64,000 nucleotides of DNA from Micromonospora sp045209745 (GCF_045209745.1 NZ_CP109273.1:4774001-4838000), one strand, 5' to 3'; shown: positions 9,538-18,702, counted from the first letter of the stretch. Notes: generated from the letters alone by a model not told the origin. Program-made: numbers and translations.

Positions 9538-10086
9538 CTAGAGCGTCATTCCTTCGGCCGGATGCGCAGCTGCCCTGCCCGGTTTGTCGGCGTGGGCGCT
9601 CGCCGCAAGCACGCCTGGTGTCGCCGGCACGATCAGCACCGGGCATGGGGCGTGTTGTAGGCATTCGTGACTTACCGAGCCCCGTACCAACCCCGCGATC
9701 CTTCCGTGGGTGGGTCCGCCCAGAACGAGCAGCTGAGCTGAGCCGGCAGCATGCAGGAGTTCCGCGACCGGACGACCTTGCAGTACGCGCGGCTTTATCG
9801 GTGCCGATCGTCCGCGCTCGTCGGTGACCTCCACGAGGGTGTCCATCAGCACTGTGTCCGCGGCGGCGGCCAGATCCTCGCCGGCGGCGGCCATCGATGC
9901 GCACTCGTAGCCGTAGTAGAACGCTGCCTCCGGTGCCCACACGATGACCGTCTCAACGGTGGCCGTCGTTCGTTCCGCCTGGTCCAAGGCCCATCGCAGA
10001 GCGGCTTTCGAACCTGGTGAACCGTCAACGCCGACGACGATCGGTCGTTGTTCCGGCTGCTGCGGACTGCGGTTGTGGATCATCAT
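9538..10086 (-). CDS. Universal stress protein (UspA family)
   Basis: A 182-residue single-Usp-domain protein. The N-terminal strand is RPIVVGVDGSPGSKAALRWA. The C-terminal ATP-binding pattern G-x2-G-x9-G-S is visible in LGGPTHGRIAGLVRGSVSHE, followed by CLQHAPCPVLIVP. It is therefore probably an ATP-binding, cytosolic Usp. A short tail (APGVLAAS-type and HADKPGRAA) follows the domain. AGGAGG upstream is spaced best for the second of two adjacent ATGs (10083), so either codon may be used. It starts about 60 bases upstream of the Acg-like gene and may share its transcript. Confidence 0.92.
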   Translation of the reverse strand: MMIHNRSPQQPEQRPIVVGVDGSPGSKAALRWALDQAERTTATVETVIVWAPEAAFYYGYECASMAAAGEDLAAAADTVLMDTLVEVTDERGRSAPIKPRVLQGRPVAELLHAAGSAQLLVLGGPTHGRIAGLVRGSVSHECLQHAPCPVLIVPATPGVLAASAHADKPGRAAAHPAEGMTL

Positions 10087-10507
10087 GCGCCTCCTGTCCT
10101 GGGGGCCGGTGTCCGGCTGCCATGCCTGGCGCGTTAGGAACGGAGCGTGCTGTTTTGGCGCACGCTCTTTGATCTATCGCGCTGCTTGAGGCAGATGGCC
10201 CAAGCCCACGAGCGCCCACGACCACCTTGGCCTCGGGTTCCTCGGCCGATCCTCGAATTCAGCATCCGCGTCCCCCGGATCGGTGGGTAGAGCCACCGAT
10301 GACCAATACGGGTAGACGAATCTGCCGAGGATCGGCAAAGTCGATCCGGTCAGCACGGGCAGTCGACTCGCCTTCGAGGCGTTGCATCGGTGACCAGGGA
10401 TTCTTGCCGGGCGTCGGCAGCGAGCGGCGTTGTCCTGAAACTACTGACGGTAGCGGCGGACGACTTTGCCTGCTGTCGCTGGCGACGGTCGGTGCCGACC
10501 GCGCCCC
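10087..10507. other. Gap upstream of the universal stress gene
   Basis: I see no credible gene here. A perfect 8-bp hairpin, GAGCGTGC / GCACGCTC, lies at 10143-10150 and 10160-10167 with a 9-base loop and a short T run after it on the plus strand. It could be an operator, part of the stress-gene 5' leader or a weak terminator. I found no clean DosR-type palindrome (GGGAC-N-GTCCC). Confidence 0.35.
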
Positions 10508-10790
10508 TGCCTCTTCAACGAGGCCGCCACCTGGCTCGCGGCCTTCCACCTGGACAAGCTCGTGGACGCCGGCCTGCGCACCGCCCGCTACCGGGTCCCG
10601 GCCGGCCGCGCGGACGCGGACGAGCCAGCCGGGCGAGAGCATCTCCGACGTGCGCGATCACCTCGGCTTCGCGCCCCACATCAGCGCAGAGAGCACGCAC
10701 CTGCTCAACTGTCCGATTCACGCTCTGGCCGGCCGGCACACCGTGCTGGTCTGCGACCTCAATATCGCAGCATCGCGGCGGCTGACGTGA
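10508..10790 (+). pseudogene. Winged-helix (ArsR-like, COG2345 type) regulator remnant, frameshifted
   Basis: Two frames together resemble a familiar actinobacterial winged-helix regulator. The first has AAFHLDKLVDAGLRTARYRV, the usual recognition helix and wing of this group. After a frame change near 10630 the other frame gives the C-terminal signature LLNCPIHALAGRHTVLVCDL, ending in TGA at 10788-10790. The middle of the protein and the start are missing. The 3' end overlaps the convergent BaeRF-like gene. It is a decayed gene, not a working regulator of the stress cluster. Confidence 0.6.
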
Positions 10791-11883
10791 CATCAGGCAT
10801 CCGTGATCGTGAAACCATATATACCGCACCGCCGTGGCGAAGTGTCGCCACGGCGGCGAGATCGAGACGCTCTTCGTGGAACGAAGCCGAGGTGAGTCGG
10901 ACCGACGGTCCTGCGGGGAACGAGGTACCGCCGCCGGCCCTGTCGGCGCAGAGAAACAACGTCTCGATGCGTCCCTGCTCTGCGAAGGCGAGAATTTCGG
11001 CCGGTTCGGTACGGGTGCGGTCGCTGCCGAGCAATGCCCGGTACGCCGCCACGGCAGCAACCTCACCGCTGCGTAACGTCGGCTCCACGAGCGGCCAGGC
11101 ACGTCGGTGTAGCTGCGCGGCGCTGAAGTCCCAGGGGCTTGCGTCGATTCCCGTGTCCAGGAGCCGGGGATGGGTGTTGACCTGCCGGTAAAGCTGTTGC
11201 GTGGATCGTACGCCCGCCAGCACGAGGGGAGCGTCCTCGTCGGCGAGCACTTCCGCCAGAGCTCGATCAACGCGGCGAAAATGTTCGATTATCAACGGCG
11301 CCGATTCGGCGTCATTGCCGTGGAACCCTGCGTGTGGGCCGCCGCGATCGACAAGGAACCCGTGGGCCCTTATCGGCTGACGGCGCGGCATGGTCAGCCA
11401 CATGGCCAACGGCAGACCGTCGAGCGTCACCTCGTCAACGTCGAAGCGTGACCCACGGAAGAGGCGGATCTCTTCTTGATTCAGGGCCAGGATGTAGAAG
11501 TGGCCGCCGGCTGTGAGTAGGGATAGCAGCGGTCGTACGGCGAACCGGTCACCGACCGTAACCAATTCCGGTAGCCGGATCGGAACCCTGACAGGCTGAA
11601 GCGAGCCGGCGCTGAGGAACAACGCAAGTCCGTCGCTCGGCCGCTGCCACAACCACATGCGGTGCAGGAGGTCGCGTGCCGGTGCAAGGATCGCGTCGAC
11701 CTCGGTGCTGGGTGTACCTTCGTGGCGAAGCACCTGCTGGGCGTGGCGCACCAGATTCTTAAGCCGGATGCGGTTGCGGTCGCTCTGTGGCCCGCCGCGA
11801 TGGGTCGGCAGGAACATCGAGACCCGTACGCCACCGCTGTCGTCCGCCAGCCTCAGCAGATCCGCCCTCTTGAAAAGATCCAT
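10759..11883 (-). CDS. BaeRF-like protein (bacterial archaeo-eukaryotic release factor family)
   Basis: A 374-residue protein. The N-terminal MDLFKRADLLRLADDSGGVR and the pattern VSMFLPTHRGGPQSDRNRIR fit the BaeRF7 group of release-factor-like proteins. A Pelota/eRF1-like central part contains GHFYILALNQEEIRLFRGS, and a C-terminal L7Ae-like part contains LAFAEQGRIETLFLCAD. Members are suggested to act on stalled ribosomes or in stress hibernation, but none has been well characterised, so the function is inferred from the fold. The ATG at 11883 follows GAGAGG with good spacing. Neighbours on the same strand are a universal stress protein and a nitroreductase-like protein. Confidence 0.75.
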   Translation of the reverse strand: MDLFKRADLLRLADDSGGVRVSMFLPTHRGGPQSDRNRIRLKNLVRHAQQVLRHEGTPSTEVDAILAPARDLLHRMWLWQRPSDGLALFLSAGSLQPVRVPIRLPELVTVGDRFAVRPLLSLLTAGGHFYILALNQEEIRLFRGSRFDVDEVTLDGLPLAMWLTMPRRQPIRAHGFLVDRGGPHAGFHGNDAESAPLIIEHFRRVDRALAEVLADEDAPLVLAGVRSTQQLYRQVNTHPRLLDTGIDASPWDFSAAQLHRRAWPLVEPTLRSGEVAAVAAYRALLGSDRTRTEPAEILAFAEQGRIETLFLCADRAGGGTSFPAGPSVRLTSASFHEERLDLAAVATLRHGGAVYMVSRSRMPDVTSAAAMLRY

Positions 11884-12321
11884 CCCAGCCTCTCATCAGG
11901 TCGTGCACCGGTACGAAGAGAGTCCGGGACGTGCCCCGGCGGTGGGCGGCTGCCGGACTCTGTGCGTTCGCCCATCGTCACCGGTGGTCCGGACGGGAAA
12001 CAGGCGTGTGACGGCCAGATAAAGCAGACCTACACTGCCGACCCTAGGAAATCTTTGATCGACACAGACGCTGCAACATCGATCTAGTTCGTTATAGGGT
12101 CTCCTTCCGTCATGCTCTTCGTTGCTGAAGGTCGGCAACCTGAACAGTCGCTCGTCGCCGTCGACCGCTCTGACAGAGACCTGACGCCGCGCGGCAAGGT
12201 GGAGTCCGACGACATCGCTGGAGGTGGACTGCGAGCTCAGGAATTCGCTTCGGTGGGAGGCAGCGAGCCTGCCGGTCGCGCGTCACCGGCCCGTCGGGTA
12301 TGCGCGTTCGAGGAGCTTGCT
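11884..12321. other. Non-coding gap
   Basis: No credible gene. The segment holds the promoter region of the BaeRF-like gene on the minus strand, including an imperfect palindrome CCGGGACGTGCCCCGG near 11927-11942, and the approach to a DUF488 stub on the plus strand. The palindrome resembles a half-decayed stress operator, but I would not name the regulator. Confidence 0.3.
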
Positions 12322-12525
12322 ATGACGGTGCGACTGCTTACCGTCGGACACGGCACGGTAACCGAGGAGGAGTGGACGGGCCTGCTGGTCGATGCCGGTG
12401 TGCGGCGGCTGGTCGATGTTCGCCGGTGGCAGGTGGCGACATCTCGTGCGTATGCCGAACATACGTGCAGCGGTGAGTTCATTGCCCGGGTCGATGACCT
12501 GGTTGTTGATGTGAGCGAAGCCTGA
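12322..12525 (+). pseudogene. DUF488 protein, truncated after about 35 residues
   Basis: The ATG at 12322 (after GAGGAGCTTGCT) begins MTVRLLTVGHGTVTEEEWTG and continues LLVDAGVRRLVDVRR, the hallmark N-terminus of DUF488 proteins. After LVDVRR the sequence leaves the family, where PGSRR-type residues are expected, and ends at TGA 12525. The product would be 67 residues against the usual 150 or so. An internal deletion or recombination has removed the catalytic-looking remainder. Confidence 0.6.
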
Positions 12526-12540
12526 CAGACGCTCGAGAAA

Positions 12541-13794
12541 GTGCGGAATGTGATGGCATCTGGATTTCGGAACAGCGCATCGGCAGCCTCGGTGGCCGAA
12601 TCGGACGACCACTGGCTCCGCGAGGTCGCAGCAGGGGCGAGCCAAGACGCGGGAGGTGTCTCGGTGGAACTGCTCGGCGATTATCTCGGCCTGTTGGCAG
12701 ATGCGGCGATAACGGGGCGGAGACCGAAGCGGTCTGAACTGGATGCTGTGGAGGTCTTGGGACGCAGGGCTGCGGAGCAGGGCGTTTCGGCTGGGCGGGT
12801 GGTTCAGCTCTATCTGTCGGCGGCACGTCGGCTGTGGCAGGATTTGCCGATTGTCGTGCGTAGCCGCGACCGTGAAGCGGTCCGGGCGGCTGCGGCCGCC
12901 GTGCTGTACGTCATCGACGATGCGGTGGCGACTCTTGCCGAGGGCTATGCGACGGCTCGCCGGGACCTCGTCCGTCGCGAAGAGACCCTTCGTCGCGAGC
13001 TGATCGACGACCTACTTCGCGGCGACCCCGACCTGGGTGCGCTGGTCGATCGGGCTGAACCGTTCGGTCTCGACCTGGCTCGCGTCCATCAAGTGGCATT
13101 GGCCGCACCAAGTCGCCGGCTTCCCGACACCGACGCCGCTATCACGGCGCTCGAGTCGGTCATCTTCGACCGGCTGGGTGATCGTGACGTGCTTGTCGCC
13201 ACCAAGAATGGCCTCCTGGTGGTCTTGGCTCCCGCGGACGCCATCGATGCGGTGCGGATGCCGTCGGGTCGGGATGCGACCACGGAGCTCGGCCGTTTGA
13301 TGCACGACCAACTGCGCCGTCTGCCGCGCGGCCAGCCGTGGCAGGTAGCCGTCGGCCGTCCGCATCCAGGGCTGTACGGCATCGCTCGTTCCTACGAGGA
13401 GGCTCGTGAGGCCTTGACCATGGCGGCGCGACTGCGGGTGGGCAGCCCGGTTGTCAGTGCACGAGACCTGCTCATCTATCGGGTGTTACTGCGCGATCAG
13501 CCGGCAATCGTTGAATTGGTGCATGCGGTGCTCAGCCCTCTCACACAAGCACGAGGCGCGGGAGAGTCACTACTGGCAACACTGGAGGCGTATTTCGATA
13601 CGGGCGGCGTGGCGACGGAGTCGGCAAAACGCATACACGTGTCGGTGCGTACGGTGACGTATCGTCTCCAACGTATCAAAATGCTCACCGGATACAACCC
13701 GTTCGACCCGGCCCACCGCTTTACTTTGCAGGCAGCCCTGCTCGGGGCACGTGCCCTCAACTGGCCGCAACAAGAGCTACCGACGCCGGGCTAG
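12541..13794 (+). CDS. PucR/CdaR-type transcriptional regulator
   Basis: A 417-residue regulator. The N-terminal half is helical (SELDAVEVLGRRAAEQGVSA, RRDLVRREETLRRELIDDLL). The middle carries a degenerate GGDEF-like region with VAVGRPHPGLYGIARSYEEA. The C-terminus has the PucR helix-turn-helix: LLATLEAYFDTGGVATESAK, then HVSVRTVTYRLQRIKMLTG. Proteins of this group bind DNA through the C-terminal HTH and often control catabolic or stress genes. The GTG at 12541 is taken as start; the ATG at 12553 is an equally good choice. No obvious target operon is adjacent, only stubs. Confidence 0.85.
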   Translation: MRNVMASGFRNSASAASVAESDDHWLREVAAGASQDAGGVSVELLGDYLGLLADAAITGRRPKRSELDAVEVLGRRAAEQGVSAGRVVQLYLSAARRLWQDLPIVVRSRDREAVRAAAAAVLYVIDDAVATLAEGYATARRDLVRREETLRRELIDDLLRGDPDLGALVDRAEPFGLDLARVHQVALAAPSRRLPDTDAAITALESVIFDRLGDRDVLVATKNGLLVVLAPADAIDAVRMPSGRDATTELGRLMHDQLRRLPRGQPWQVAVGRPHPGLYGIARSYEEAREALTMAARLRVGSPVVSARDLLIYRVLLRDQPAIVELVHAVLSPLTQARGAGESLLATLEAYFDTGGVATESAKRIHVSVRTVTYRLQRIKMLTGYNPFDPAHRFTLQAALLGARALNWPQQELPTPG

Positions 13795-14258
13795 CTAGAG
13801 CTGGAACGAGAACGTTGCGTACCGCAGCTACGGGGGCTCACCAGTTCGACGGCGGATCGCTTGCTGGAAAGGAATCCTTACCCCACACGTCGACGACGTC
13901 GTCGACTGAATCTTGGGAGAATGTATCGGTCCGCGCGGGACGCGGACAAGCCTCGAACGCGTGGTCACCGATCAAGAAGGTCTGATGTTCCTCGTCGTGT
14001 CCAAACGTTAGTGGCATTGTCGCGCTCCTTCTGTTCCGTTGCAGATTACTTCGAAAATTATACTTCTTTGTATGACTGACGGCGATCGGTTATGGCCAAC
14101 TTTATGGCACTGACGCGTTCCTTGTGCGACCGCTGTCCTCGAAGGCGCATGGGCTCGTAGCGACCACCTGAGTGTGCTTTAGTTGCCGGTCGTCCGCAAC
14201 GTGCAACTTGTGCGTAGGTCGGAGTTCGTTCGCGATGATCATAAAATTCTCGATGCGT
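13795..14258. other. Non-coding gap, lower GC
   Basis: No convincing gene on either strand. An AT-richer stretch near 14040-14080 (TTACTTCGAAAATTATACTT) stands out from the surroundings and could be a promoter or a scar of imported DNA. Confidence 0.4.
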
Positions 14259-14549
14259 TCAAGGACGCGCCGAGAGCCGCCGAATTCTGAGTCGCCAGGA
14301 GTCATTGAGCCGCAGACCGGCACCAATAACGGCGATGGCCGCTGCCAAGGCGGCCACCCATGCGTTGATCATCAACACGGCGAGGCACATGATCAGCGCA
14401 CTCATGATAAGCCAGCCGCGCCCAGTCATGCCGCACCGCCTCAACCGCCACCGACTCCGATCACTGAAGCTCCTCACGAAGAGGGGATCCTCGGTCTGCA
14501 GGTTCAACTCGATTTCGGTCAGCTTTCGCTGCTCGGCGTCGCTCAGCAT
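14259..14549 (-). CDS. DUF3040 small membrane protein
   Basis: A 96-residue protein beginning MLSDAEQRKLTEIELNLQTE, a close match to the DUF3040 N-terminal signature. It continues with DPLFVRSFSD and a hydrophobic hairpin: WLIMSALIMCLAVLMI and AWVAALAAAIAVIGAGL. Two transmembrane helices are likely, with a basic tail (RLRIRRLSARP). The ATG at 14549 follows AAAGGCAGGG. The family is widespread in actinobacteria, of unknown function, and often sits near stress or cell-division genes. Confidence 0.85.
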   Translation of the reverse strand: MLSDAEQRKLTEIELNLQTEDPLFVRSFSDRSRWRLRRCGMTGRGWLIMSALIMCLAVLMINAWVAALAAAIAVIGAGLRLNDSWRLRIRRLSARP

Positions 14550-15230
14550 GATGTCGCCCTGCCTTTCCCCACTGGGTGACCGCGTGCGGCGTAAGCGGTG
14601 GTTGCCCGTCGCCGACCGCGCACGCGTCTATGTCTCCTACGCGTTCAGCATCACGAGGTGGCGCTGGACACAAGCCCATCGGTCACGAGTCGTCGTTGTC
14701 TAACGGCAGTTTTCACGCTGCGAGCTCTGGTGAACAGTCGATGGGACGGTCAATCCGATGGTCGTAATTTGCCGAGCTCCGGTAAGGCGGTCCGAGGGCT
14801 TTCGCCGACCAGCCTGTCCGCACCGGCACTGTTTGAACCAAGCGCGACGACCTCGGTGAGCATTGTGAACAGACCACCGCGGTGATCGTCACTGCCGGGC
14901 GCTGCGGGGCGGCTTCTCGGATACGAACGCGACCAGCGCGCCGGGCCCTGGGCTGCTCGAGCAACTGGCCGGCCACGTCCTGGGGTACCGCACCACACAA
15001 GGTGCCCGGGACGACGACCTGCGGTTCGGATAGCCATCCCAGGTGTCTGCGGCATCGACAGGCAGGCCGTGACCACGGCCGCAACAACCACTGCTCCCCA
15101 GCTTGCCCTGACAGTTGGTTGCCGGCCGCCAGCAGGAAGCGAGCCCGCAGGTTCGCCGGTGCCTACCCTGTCGGCTCGCCTGCGCGCCTGGAGATGGTGG
15201 ATGTGGCCTAACGCAGAGATGAGGAACGGC
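14550..15230. other. Decayed region without a supportable gene
   Basis: Many overlapping frames are open, but none has family-like sequence or a good start. The segment lies between a DUF3040 gene and an oxidoreductase stub. I treat it as decayed DNA. Confidence 0.4.
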
Positions 15231-15648
15231 ATGCCATCCGCATATCAAGGGCACGTTCCTACGGACGACGTTGCCGTCATCGGGGCGGGGATGGTGGGCC
15301 TGTCCACCGCCTGGTTCCTGCAGGGGGCCGGCGCGGGCGTCACCGGCTACGAGCGGGACCAGGGACGGCGACCGGGTCATCTGGCCTGAAGCCCCGATGC
15401 TGGCCGGCATCACCATGCAGGTGCTTCGGCTGGGCCTGCGAAGGCTCGGCATTCCCGACGAGACACGGCGCTTGACGCGCGAATCACTGAACGGCATGAG
15501 AGCCGCTGCCGCGACCAACTCGCACTGCTCAGCGCAGCCGATCGCTGCCGTGGACGAGACAGCGTTCCCCGGCGACGAAGCACTTACCAGTCTGCTGCAG
15601 CGCGCCTGGCAGGAGGCTCTCTGGGAGCCGGTCCGCATAGCTCAGTAG
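15231..15648 (+). pseudogene. FAD-dependent oxidoreductase (DadA-like) stub, frameshifted
   Basis: The ATG at 15231 follows GATGAGGAACGGC and begins a typical dinucleotide-binding N-terminus: VAVIGAGMVGLSTAWFLQGA, then a Glu-containing YERD end of the second strand. The frame stops at 15389, about 53 residues in. A second frame stays open to 15648 with RVIWPEAPMLAGITMQVLRL, but it does not follow the family order. Only the first Rossmann unit is left of an enzyme normally over 380 residues long. Substrate unknown. Confidence 0.55.
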
Positions 15649-16127
15649 GAGCCGTTGTCCCAGGTGTGGAGATGCGCTGTCATCGACATGAGCGTGCACG
15701 TGATCGGGTTGCTGAGGCGCATCCGGCTGAGAGGCTCACGTGCCAAGACGGGTCCGGATGGCTGGGCTCGGGCCCCGTCAAGGCTGGCTGACGGTCAACC
15801 GAGCGGGATGGCGCCGACGAGGGGCAATCGGCATTTGGCAGAGATTCATGTCGACCGATCGACATCGTCCCCCAATGCCTGCTGTAGGCGGGTCACGATA
15901 GGTAGGAAGACGTCGCTCTCGTCCGGACGAGAGGTTCCGATGGCGGGCGAGTGGGCGCGGTGGACCGGGTGACGTCCTGTCAGCCTCCCCCCGTTTACCC
16001 CCCCGAAAACCCCTGCCCGAGGTTGACAATCAGTGACAAGAAGCGATCGATGCTTGAGCGTGTCTGTGCAGCTCAGCGCCTACTTCTGGCAGTCAATGAC
16101 AAGGTCGGGATGGCTACGTTTGGTAAC
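15649..16127. other. Non-coding gap before the first tRNA-derived repeat
   Basis: No gene supported. Just upstream of the repeat, GTCGGGATGGC at about 16104-16114 can pair with the CGTCCCGAC end of the repeat, which gives a tRNA-acceptor look. The 58-base span is too short and lacks D and anticodon arms, so it is not a tRNA gene. Confidence 0.4.
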
Positions 16128-16161
16128 AAGGGGTCGTCGGTTCGAATCCGGCCGTCCCGAC
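16128..16161 (+). repeat. tRNA-Pro 3' end repeat 1 (putative att site, 34 nt)
   Basis: Identical over 34 bases to the end of the four 42-base copies downstream. It holds the T arm (GTCGG TTCGAAT CCGGC) and the CGTCCCG acceptor strand of tRNA-Pro. It differs from the others upstream of AAGGGG, so it marks the outer junction of the array. The stop of the integrase pseudogene lies 75 bases away, as expected for an att site beside its integrase. Confidence 0.8.
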
Positions 16162-16527
16162 GCAGGTCAGAGGCCATTCGGAATCTTCCGGATGGCCATT
16201 TCTGATCTTGTACAGCAGCGAAGTACAGCAACGGCTCATTGATCGAGGCTTTCGCCGAGCCTCCGCAGAGCCTCACGGGTCGTCTTGGACGAGACCTGGC
16301 TGTAGATCTCCATCGTGATCGAGAAGTCCGCGTGCCGCAGGATCGCCATCGCGACCCGGGGGTGCACGTCCAGGTCGACGAGCAGCGAACCGCAGGTGCG
16401 GCGGGCGTCGTGAACGGTGATCTTTGGGATTCCGGTGCGGGCGATGCGGCTGTCGTAGGAGCGGTTGAAGTTGCGGGGTTCGACCGGCAGTCCGTAGCGG
16501 GTCGTGAAGATCATGCCGGTGTCGTGC

Positions 16528-17857
16528 CAGGGCCCCGGCAAAGTCGCGGGGGTGCCCGGCTTGATGTGGTTGGTGTAGACGCGCCCTTGCTGGTGGTAGC
16601 AGGGCGGGCATGACCGGTTCAGATGATCATCGAGGTTCCTACGCCTTATTGATCGTCCGAAGTGAGTCATGCCCGCTCTGCCATCATCGCTGATCTCGTC
16701 TGTGTCCGACGCACCGGCTGTCACCGTGCACGAAGCCGCTGCTGGGCTGCCCGCGGCGTTGACGGGTCTGCCGGATCCTCGCGCCCGTCGCGGTGTCCGG
16801 CACCGGTTGACCGTGGTGGTGACCGCAGCGGTCTGTGCCGTGGTGGCCGGCTACCGCTCCTACACCGCGATCGCCGAGTGGATCGCTGACGTCCCCGCTG
16901 CGACCGTCGTCGCGTTAGGTATCGCCCCGGACCGGCGCCCGTCGGAGGCGATGATCCGCCGGTTGTTGCAGGCCCTGGACCCGGACCTGCTCACCGCGGC
17001 CGTCAGCGGGTGGCTGTCCACCCGGGCCATGGCGACATCGCCAGCCGAGCGGCGGGCGATCGCCGTGGACGGCAAGACACTCCGCGGCTCCCGCACGTCC
17101 GACACCGCCGCCCAGCATGTCCTCGCGGCCTGCGACCAGGCTACCGGCGTGGTCCTGGCCAGCACCGACGTGGACGGCAAGACCAACGAGATCACCCGAT
17201 TCCAGCCGCTGCTCGACCAGATCAGCGACCTCCGCGACACCGTGATCACCGCCGACGCCCTGCACTGCCAACGTGAGCACGTCGCCTACCTCGCCGAACG
17301 CGGCGCCCACTGGATCCTGACCGTCAAGGCCAACCAGCCCAGCCTGCACGCCCAACTCGCCGGCCTGCCCTGGCGGGCCGTCCCGGACGCCGCACGCGAC
17401 ACCGACCGCGGACACGGCCGCCGCGAGATCCGCACCTGCAAGATCCTCACCGTCTCCACCGGGATCGACTTCCCGCATGCCGCCCAGGCCCTGCAGATCC
17501 GCCGCCGCAGACGCCGCCTCGACCAGCCGAAACGGTTCACCACCGAGACCGTCTACGCGATCACCGACCTCCGCGTCCACCAGGCCAGGCCGGCGCAACT
17601 CGCGAGCTGGGTCCGCGGTCACTGGTCGATTGAGAACAAGGTCCACTGGGTCCGCGACGTCACCTACGACGAGGATCGTTCCCAGATCCGCACCGGCACC
17701 GGACCCCAAGTCATGGCCGCCCTACGCAACGCCGCCATCGGCGCACTCCGCAGCACCGGCGTCACCAACATCGCCGCCGCCAACCGGCATCACGCCCGCG
17801 ACAGCACCCGCCCGCTGGCCCTACTCGGCATCACCTGACGACTTTGCCGGGGCCCTG
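16528..17857 (+). mobile_element. ISAs1-family insertion sequence, copy 2, with 10-bp target duplication
   Basis: Perfect 19-bp terminal inverted repeats CAGGGCCCCGGCAAAGTCG begin at 16528 and end at 17857. The duplicated target GGTGTCGTGC lies at 16518-16527 and 17858-17867. The 1330-bp element holds one complete transposase, in the opposite direction to the integrase it interrupts. The exact duplication shows simple transposition into the integrase gene. Confidence 0.92.
16669..17838 (+). CDS. ISAs1-family transposase
   Basis: A 389-residue, uninterrupted protein. The N-terminal associated domain has LPDPRARRGVRHRLTVVV. The catalytic core shows AIAVDGKTLRGSRT, DTVITADALHCQREH and, toward the C-terminus, HWSIENKVHWVRDVTYDEDR. 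The stop lies 19 bases inside the right inverted repeat. With intact ends, this element is likely still mobile or only recently inactive. Confidence 0.93.
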   Translation: MPALPSSLISSVSDAPAVTVHEAAAGLPAALTGLPDPRARRGVRHRLTVVVTAAVCAVVAGYRSYTAIAEWIADVPAATVVALGIAPDRRPSEAMIRRLLQALDPDLLTAAVSGWLSTRAMATSPAERRAIAVDGKTLRGSRTSDTAAQHVLAACDQATGVVLASTDVDGKTNEITRFQPLLDQISDLRDTVITADALHCQREHVAYLAERGAHWILTVKANQPSLHAQLAGLPWRAVPDAARDTDRGHGRREIRTCKILTVSTGIDFPHAAQALQIRRRRRRLDQPKRFTTETVYAITDLRVHQARPAQLASWVRGHWSIENKVHWVRDVTYDEDRSQIRTGTGPQVMAALRNAAIGALRSTGVTNIAAANRHHARDSTRPLALLGIT

Positions 17858-18624
17858 GGTGTCGTGCCAGGCGTCGCCCGCCTTCTGTCGTGCGGCCTGC
17901 TGTTGGTGGTGGCGGTGCCGCAGTGCGGCGATGCAGATGGCCGGTAGCGGTAGGGGAGCGTCGGATTCCTCGGTCTTGGTGGCCCGGTGTAGCAGTTGGC
18001 CGCGTACTCGCTGGAGTTGCTTGTCGATGACGAGGCTGATGTCGTGGTTGTCGCGGCAGTGCTCGCAGAACGTCTCGCCGTGGGTGGTGCATGGCTTCTG
18101 CCAGCCATCCCAGTTGATGTGCTCCCAGGTGAGACCGAGGACCTCGCCCTTTCGTAAGCCGAGCACGAGGACCAGGACGTAGGCGGCGTAGAGGTAATCG
18201 TCGTCGTCGCGGGAGGCTTCCAGGAACGCCCGAGCTTCCTCACTGCTCCACGATTTGCCCTTGCGGCTACGGATCGGTGGGAGCTTCACAAGGCAGCGAC
18301 GTTCTTTGCGACCAGTTCCTCTACTTCGGCTTGAGAGAGCGCCGAGCGGAGGACGGCGCGGATTCCCTTGACGGTGCGAGCCGCGGGGAGGTCCTGGCAG
18401 CATCGGCCGACCGCGCAGCACTTGCGGGTCTTCGGCGGCCGGCGTTCGTCTTTCCCCTGCGCGCAGCACTGGCAGGTCTTTGCGACCTTGTTGAGCCAGG
18501 TCTGAACGTCTCGTACTGACAGCCGCCCGTCGAGTCGCTTGGCGCCGATGCCGGGAACGATGTACAGCCGGCTCAGCGTCTGGGATGGCGGCACCATCCC
18601 GACAACCTCCGTCCGGGCAAAGCC

Positions 18625-18702
18625 GAGCAGGTGTGGCCTGCCCGGTCAAGGTCGTTCAGACAGTGGGGTGCTCCACCTTGACCGGGCAGGCCACACCTGC
18701 TC
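18625..18702. repeat. 27-bp perfect inverted repeat upstream of the integrase start
   Basis: GAGCAGGTGTGGCCTGCCCG, continuing GTCAAGG (18625-18651), is repeated in inverse orientation at 18676-18702 with a 24-base spacer. Weaker inverse similarity continues outside the arms (GTCCG and CATCCCG motifs), so this looks like an inverted duplication of about 55 bases rather than only a hairpin. It starts 28 bases upstream of the integrase ATG. It could fold in mRNA or bind an element-encoded regulator. Confidence 0.7.

Larger units (their letters stand above)
16236..18597 (-). pseudogene. Tyrosine recombinase (integrase) broken by an ISAs1 element and a frameshift
   Basis: Read from 18597 downward. 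An N-terminal core-binding domain runs from MVPPSQTLSRLYIVPGIG through RLSVRDVQTWLNKVAK and a Cys-rich insert (TCQCC, RKCCAVGRCC). A one-base loss near 18288 shifts the frame: NVAAL then stop, with VKLPPIRSRKGK in the next frame. The first catalytic Arg is in LGLRKGEVLGL. The gene is cut at AWHDT by the IS (16528-17857) and resumes as GMIFTTRYGLPVEP with no codon lost once the IS and one 10-bp duplication are removed. The second half carries HDARRTCGS (H-x-x-R), ILRHADFSITM (second His) and EIYSQV (nucleophile Tyr). The frameshift is a separate lesion, so excising the IS would not restore it. Confidence 0.88.

Noticed and set aside
11927..11942. DosR-type operator upstream of the BaeRF-like gene
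   Set aside because: CCGGGACGTGCCCCGG is only an imperfect match to the known palindrome, and the other stress genes lack it.
16103..16161. Complete tRNA gene around the first repeat
   Set aside because: GTCGGGA can pair with TCCCGAC, but the span is only 58 bases and lacks D and anticodon arms.
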